Positions 60,462-64,000 of a DNA stretch of 64,000 bases are shown here, piece after piece. Location of the stretch: positions 456,757-520,756 of the forward strand of contig NZ_JALXFV010000008.1 in NCBI RefSeq assembly GCF_023699475.1, given 5' to 3'. Numbering within the stretch: position 1 is the stretch's first letter; each line of letters begins with the position of its first letter. The position numbers and the translations under genes are program-made. The notes beneath the pieces were generated by a model. It did not search any database. It worked only from the letters and a program-made list of their open reading frames with translations, and was not told the DNA's origin. The DNA comes from Halomarina rubra (GTDB lineage: Archaea > Halobacteriota > Halobacteria > Halobacteriales > Haloarculaceae).

Positions 60462-61561
60462 TATTGGTTATTTTCGTTTGTGAGCCCTTGTACGTCATCT
60501 GGTGAGTCGTACGTGCTAATATTGGGGAACAATTCGATGTCTTCGTCGTCATCTTCGATCCCGTCGCTTTCGTTCACGTGGCGGATTTCAGGACGGCCTT
60601 TGGTGATGATGATATGGTGCCGACCATCGCTGTCACGGACAATGTTAATCCCGTTCCTTTCTGCGAGTTCTTCGATTGTGAATCCAACAACAGAACTCTC
60701 TCCATCTGGGCTGACCATGACCTCAAGGTCAGACAGGTCTGTGTATACGTCAGGGAGTTCGTTTAGAGGCTGAAGTTCGGTTACCTCGTCTCGGGCTTGT
60801 TTTACCTCTTCCAGTCGGCCTGCGTCATCCGCCTCTTCGTCGTCGCTATCGCCTTTCCAAAGGAGTTCATTTGCCTTCAGTTCCGCTTCCAATTGGGCGA
60901 ATGTACTCCAATAATTCGCGTGTCTCCGTTGATAGACGGCTGCACGGTCCTCGTGGAGATAGATCTCTCCCTCTGCATCTTCGCCGTCTGTTTCTCGTCG
61001 CGCGAGTGCTGGATATACCAACCCTTTCTCCATACGCTGTCGGACTACTTGTTCCGCCGGGTCAAGGATCTCATCTGCGCTCGGTCGGTAAGCATCTGAG
61101 AGGTGGACCTCCTGAATGACTGCGACTCGGTCTGTGTCAGCGTGTTGTGAGTCAAAGCGAAAAAAGAACAACACTGCATCTAACGCGAAATTGGTTTCAG
61201 AATATCGGGTTGCCAGTCCCTTGGCAGCATCAGCAAACGAATCGCTGTTGTATACCTGTTTCAGCGGGTGTTTACTGCTCTCTTCTGTGTCACCATCGGA
61301 TTCTCCGTCATTTCCAGCGACTGATTCAAGCGTGTGAATGCGGGCTCGTGAATTTTCTGCTGTATGGAACTTTTTCGTCTTCAGCTTTGACAGAGTCCCT
61401 GCCAACCGTGATAGGATTTCGCTTTGGTCCAAATCATTCTCGTCGTCAGTGACATCGACTCCTTCCAGCGTTGACTCGTCAAGGTGTACAATTTCCTCAA
61501 CTGATTGGTCGTCTGAACCAGTGATACAGTTATATTCAGCAAATTCAGTGACGGTGACCAT
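60461..61561 (-). CDS. Soluble partner of the membrane protein
   Basis: This 366-aa acidic protein is first in the two-gene operon. It has an N-terminal Glu/Asp-rich segment, a helical core (about 100-230, SFADAAKGLATRYSETNFAL, then AVLFFFRFDSQHADTDRV) and a C-terminal alpha/beta domain with GRHHIIITKGRPEIRHV. No catalytic motif is obvious. A soluble-plus-membrane pairing is reminiscent of Kiwa-like two-gene defence, but I see no sequence evidence for homology. Confidence 0.78.
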   Translation of the reverse strand: MVTVTEFAEYNCITGSDDQSVEEIVHLDESTLEGVDVTDDENDLDQSEILSRLAGTLSKLKTKKFHTAENSRARIHTLESVAGNDGESDGDTEESSKHPLKQVYNSDSFADAAKGLATRYSETNFALDAVLFFFRFDSQHADTDRVAVIQEVHLSDAYRPSADEILDPAEQVVRQRMEKGLVYPALARRETDGEDAEGEIYLHEDRAAVYQRRHANYWSTFAQLEAELKANELLWKGDSDDEEADDAGRLEEVKQARDEVTELQPLNELPDVYTDLSDLEVMVSPDGESSVVGFTIEELAERNGINIVRDSDGRHHIIITKGRPEIRHVNESDGIEDDDEDIELFPNISTYDSPDDVQGLTNENNQ

Positions 61562-61706
61562 TCTGTCTTTAAAACATCTTCTTATTACTAAAGTCTATTT
61601 CCTTGTACGAGGGTATCATAGGTCTCTTCTCACACCGTACTTGCGGCACTTTCTGGATTGTCTCCACGTTCGTACATTCGCTGTCAGGTCCATCTGTCGC
61701 TATCCT

Positions 61707-61961
61707 ATGGCGCTCCAAATCGTCGGGACCTGGTCGGGTGAGCGGCGATTCCTCCTCGTCGACGAGTCCGACGTCAATGGCGACCCACTGCCGGGCGACA
61801 TCGAGGCGCGCATCCTCGATACGGATACCGGTGTGCGCCACCCACCGCAGTTGCTCGGGTCGATTGTCGCCCACGCCCCATACGTCCAGCCCAACAATGG
61901 GGCCGATGGCGAACTCGAGGAACTGCTGGCCAACGTCGACGTCAGCAACCGGCCGCGGTGA
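61707..61961 (+). CDS. Small hypothetical protein
   Basis: This 84-aa protein begins MALQIVGTWSGERRFLLVD and is GC-rich again, unlike the operon before it. It has a beta-rich start and an acidic end. Adjacent to the RecA-like gene. Unknown. Confidence 0.6.
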   Translation: MALQIVGTWSGERRFLLVDESDVNGDPLPGDIEARILDTDTGVRHPPQLLGSIVAHAPYVQPNNGADGELEELLANVDVSNRPR

Positions 61962-62109
61962 GGAGCGACAGTATCGGAAGGGAACCCGGAAAGGCTCGCT
62001 TCCTAGCAACGTGATACAGAGTGCTTCTCTCCCGGCCATTCAGCCACAATCGGAAGAATCGGAAACGACCCGATAGCGTATATCCGGGCTGTCGCGCGTC
62101 TGTCTGTGT

Positions 62110-62796
62110 ATGGCATTGGAGTTCGACGTCGAGGGGGTGCCGGTGTTACCAACACTGCAGTCGGAACTCACACTCCTCGATGGCCCGACGCGCAAGACCT
62201 GTCTCGTCCACTCGCTGGTCGTCGACCACCTGTTGATACACTCTGGACACGCCGTGTGGGTCGACGGCGGGAACGCGGTCGCGACCCAACCGCTGCTTGA
62301 CCTCGTCCCATCACAACGCTTCCTCGAGCGCGTCACGCTCGCCCGCGGGTTCACCCCGTGGCAACACCAGTCGCTCGTCCGCGAGGCATTGTTGGAACAG
62401 CTCGACGAGCAGACGCGGTTGGTCGTCATCACCGATATCGACCGGCTGTACCGCGAGGAGGTCGACGAGCAGATGGGCGGGCGGATGCTCGCTGCCGTAC
62501 TCGACGTCCTGGAGACCATCGCCCACGAGCGCGAGATTCCGGTGTTGGTCACGCGCTCGACGAACGACAACCTGACCGAGCGCGTCGAAAAGTCCGCGGA
62601 CCGGGTGTTATCGATGATGTCGACCGACCATGGCCCGCGGTTCGTCGACGATTCAACGAATCAGTTCGAGACGCTCGTCTACCGCGAAGGCCAGTGGGTC
62701 CAGACGACGATTTCCTTCTGGGTCCGGGTGCTCAACGAACGCCAACGCGTGCGCGAGGAGATTCGCCAGGAGGTGCTCGCTCATGGGGCGCACTAA
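62110..62796 (+). CDS. RecA-superfamily-like NTPase with a degenerate P-loop
   Basis: This 228-aa protein looks like a RecA/KaiC-type fold. LDGPTRKTCLVHSL (about 23-36) occupies the Walker A place but lacks the usual GxxxxGK spacing. LVVITDIDRLY (about 103-113) fits a Walker B/strand-helix. Two closing blocks, IPVLVTRSTNDN and WVRVLNERQRVREEIRQ, match sensor and helical ends. It may bind DNA without ATP hydrolysis, or hydrolyse by a variant site. It overlaps the next gene by 14 bp. Confidence 0.7.
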   Translation: MALEFDVEGVPVLPTLQSELTLLDGPTRKTCLVHSLVVDHLLIHSGHAVWVDGGNAVATQPLLDLVPSQRFLERVTLARGFTPWQHQSLVREALLEQLDEQTRLVVITDIDRLYREEVDEQMGGRMLAAVLDVLETIAHEREIPVLVTRSTNDNLTERVEKSADRVLSMMSTDHGPRFVDDSTNQFETLVYREGQWVQTTISFWVRVLNERQRVREEIRQEVLAHGAH

Positions 62797-63031
62797 TCCG
62801 ACGTATCGAGACTACCTGGGCTCGCTCGAAGAGCGGTGGTCTGACTTTCGGCGTGCCCTTCGGCTCGAAGCCCAGCCCGCGTACGACGAATGCTGGGCCC
62901 ACGCCCAGGCGCACGCGCACGCCGGCGGGATGGTGAACTACACAGACCCGATAATCACCGCGCTGGTCTCGATGCACGTCGAGCAGCAACGCGAACTGAT
63001 GGAGTTGCGTGAACAAATGGAAGGTGAATAA
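62783..63031 (+). CDS. Small helical protein after the RecA-like gene
   Basis: This 82-aa protein starts at ATG 62783 inside the end of the previous gene. It is mostly helical (YLGSLEERWSDFRRALRLEA; VEQQRELMELREQMEG) and ends in a coiled coil. Probably a partner of the NTPase. Unrecognised. Confidence 0.65.
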   Translation: MGRTNPTYRDYLGSLEERWSDFRRALRLEAQPAYDECWAHAQAHAHAGGMVNYTDPIITALVSMHVEQQRELMELREQMEGE

Positions 63032-63263
63032 GGCGATTAATCCCAGTGATGAATCACTAATCTCCGTCAGGCCTCGTCATTTGCGTTTCTTGACCTAGCT
63101 CATGCTGTTCCCTTTGGTTTGCTCGAGGTCGGCTACTCGAAAGTTATGCGGTCGGAACGTCTTATTGGATGGCGGAGACCGACAGATACGGATCTCAATC
63201 GGGCTCAAACGACAGAGATGTATTTCGACTGAATGTAAAGAGGTCGAGTGTCGGGATTACTGA

Positions 63264-63716
63264 TTAAACAATCGCCATGCTTTCATCCAGAACAAATGAG
63301 AACTTCACAGAGAAATCATTAAGTTCTGTACACTCCAATTCTGTGGTATCAAGCTTTTTATCCCCGAATTCGCTTGCGTTCTCTTCATAAGTTAGATACT
63401 GCTTGGAATAATCAACATCTCCGATAATCATGCTGACTCGGTAACCCTGCTTGCTCTTTGAGATATTACGTTTGATAGCGCTCAGAGCCTCTTCGTACGA
63501 CTTCATAACCATCTCAAGACTTGCATTCGGAACTCTGGTTGTGAACCGAATATTCCCTCCGTCGTCAAATTCTATTTTGCCATCTGGCAAATTCACAAGT
63601 ATCTTGCCAGACCGTTCTCGGGTCACCTTTGACTCAGAGACCTTGCTCTCTTTCAGCGTCACATCTTGCTGTTGAGCGTATGAATTTGGCACGAACTGAA
63701 ATGTGACTCTATTCAT
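63264..63716 (-). CDS. Hypothetical protein, AT-rich
   Basis: This 150-aa protein starts at ATG 63716 (MNRVTFQFVPNSYAQQQ), overlapping the upstream gene by 8 bp. It is a beta-rich protein with Lys/Asn-rich composition unlike its GC-rich neighbours (KIEFDDGGNIRFTTRVP; YSKQYLTYEENASEFGDK). Perhaps a virion or cargo protein. Unrecognised. Confidence 0.62.
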   Translation of the reverse strand: MNRVTFQFVPNSYAQQQDVTLKESKVSESKVTRERSGKILVNLPDGKIEFDDGGNIRFTTRVPNASLEMVMKSYEEALSAIKRNISKSKQGYRVSMIIGDVDYSKQYLTYEENASEFGDKKLDTTELECTELNDFSVKFSFVLDESMAIV

Positions 63717-64000
63717 GACCCTGTGTGCTCGTGTCTTGCCCCTCCATTTCACTCAACATGATATCAATCTGTTGTTGGGCCTGAGTTTCTGTCGCTGCTG
63801 TTTCTTGTTCTAAATCCATCAGCTTCGATAGCTGCTCATCCGCTAGCTCCTGTGCCGACTCTACGGCATAGGGGTCAGACCCTGGGCTTTTACTTGCACG
63901 ATTTCCCAATTCTCGGATTATGTCTCTCTCCCTTTTCAGGCGGGGAGTGTCTGGAGCGTTTGATGAGTAGGACTGGCTGATGTCTTTGGCGTTGGCCTGA
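63709..64000 (-). CDS. Hypothetical protein, truncated by the window edge
   Basis: The minus-strand frame is open through position 64000, so at least 97 codons lie inside and the start is outside. It is a highly charged, helical protein (TPRLKRERDIIRELGNR; ELADEQLSKLMDLEQET) with Gln-rich stretches near the end. The in-frame TTG at 63909 is not needed as a start. It forms an operon with the preceding entry. Confidence 0.6.
   Translation of the reverse strand, partial: QANAKDISQSYSSNAPDTPRLKRERDIIRELGNRASKSPGSDPYAVESAQELADEQLSKLMDLEQETAATETQAQQQIDIMLSEMEGQDTSTQGHE

Larger units (their letters stand above)
22257..64000. mobile_element. Siphovirus-like haloarchaeal provirus (left part to window edge)
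   Basis: Everything from the tRNA-Thr 3' end rightward is virus-like or accessory. It includes terminase, portal, MuF protein, capsid protease, HK97-type capsid, connectors, tail tube, frameshifted tail chaperone, tape measure, hub and fibres, with interspersed AT-rich cargo genes. There is no sheath or contractile baseplate gene, so a non-contractile tail is expected. No integrase, repressor clearly recognisable as such, replication protein or repeat of the tRNA 3' end was found by eye. The right boundary is therefore unresolved and the final genes could belong to a neighbouring element. Confidence 0.85.

Noticed and set aside
60461-61561. Calling the operon a Kiwa system
   Set aside because: Only the soluble-plus-membrane layout is similar; sizes differ and no KwaA or KwaB motif is visible.
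22257-64000. Search for a CRISPR array or insertion-sequence transposase
   Set aside because: No regularly spaced direct repeats and no DDE, HUH or serine recombinase-like frame were seen by eye.

Overview
The window is haloarchaeal chromosome carrying a large tailed-provirus region. The evidence for a haloarchaeon is the very GC-rich, Asp/Glu-rich coding sequence, the many leaderless genes with a TATA box about 25-30 nt before the start codon, and host families such as Cdc48, GTP cyclohydrolase III and an archaeal MBF1-like regulator. I cannot name the genus from sequence alone.

Region 1 (1-22256) is ordinary chromosome. In order it holds a cdc48 operon, an alpha/beta hydrolase, an AlkA-like DNA glycosylase, panB, a HAD phosphatase with a small partner, an acyl-CoA dehydrogenase, a small HTH regulator, an AlaX-type tRNA editing protein, an MBF1-like regulator, tRNA-Leu(GAG), a DUF420 membrane protein, a cupin, a DUF5785-like protein, an easily missed 58-aa gene, GTP cyclohydrolase III, a branched-chain amino-acid-type ABC transporter (binding protein on + and a four-gene permease/ATPase operon on -), pgk, a GNAT acetyltransferase and tRNA-Thr(UGU). 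Downstream of tRNA-Leu lies an imperfect copy of its 3' half, interrupted by a 64-bp hairpin-rich insertion.

Region 2 (22257-64000) starts exactly at the 3' end of tRNA-Thr and reads as a siphovirus-like haloarchaeal provirus. The layout is: (a) a left block of tightly overlapping very small genes, several with zinc-finger cysteines; (b) a MazG-like pyrophosphohydrolase plus a nuclease-helicase on the minus strand, a likely defence pair; (c) small membrane proteins around a Tat-exported protein; (d) packaging and head genes (TerS, TerL, portal, MuF, protease/scaffold, decoration, HK97-type capsid); (e) connectors, tail tube, tail chaperone with a lambda-type -1 frameshift, and an 1147-aa tape measure with 42-residue repeats; (f) tail hub and fibre-like genes; (g) an AT-rich GHKL-ATPase/nuclease cargo gene; (h) a beta-helix spike; (i) a second Tat-exported protein, an HNH protein with a zinc-finger partner, and an AT-rich two-gene operon encoding a soluble protein and a multi-pass membrane protein; (j) a short GC-rich set with a RecA-like NTPase, then an AT-rich minus-strand pair running off the right edge. 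No integrase, replication gene or second att copy was seen, so the right boundary is probably outside the window.

The strongest candidates for something new are the two-gene membrane operon at 58521-61561, the GHKL-nuclease gene at 52287-53738 bounded by short inverted repeats, the MazG/nuclease-helicase pair at 24215-26473, and the textbook -1 frameshift signal at 41317-41349 in an archaeal virus. Functions assigned to the accessory genes are inferences from motifs.
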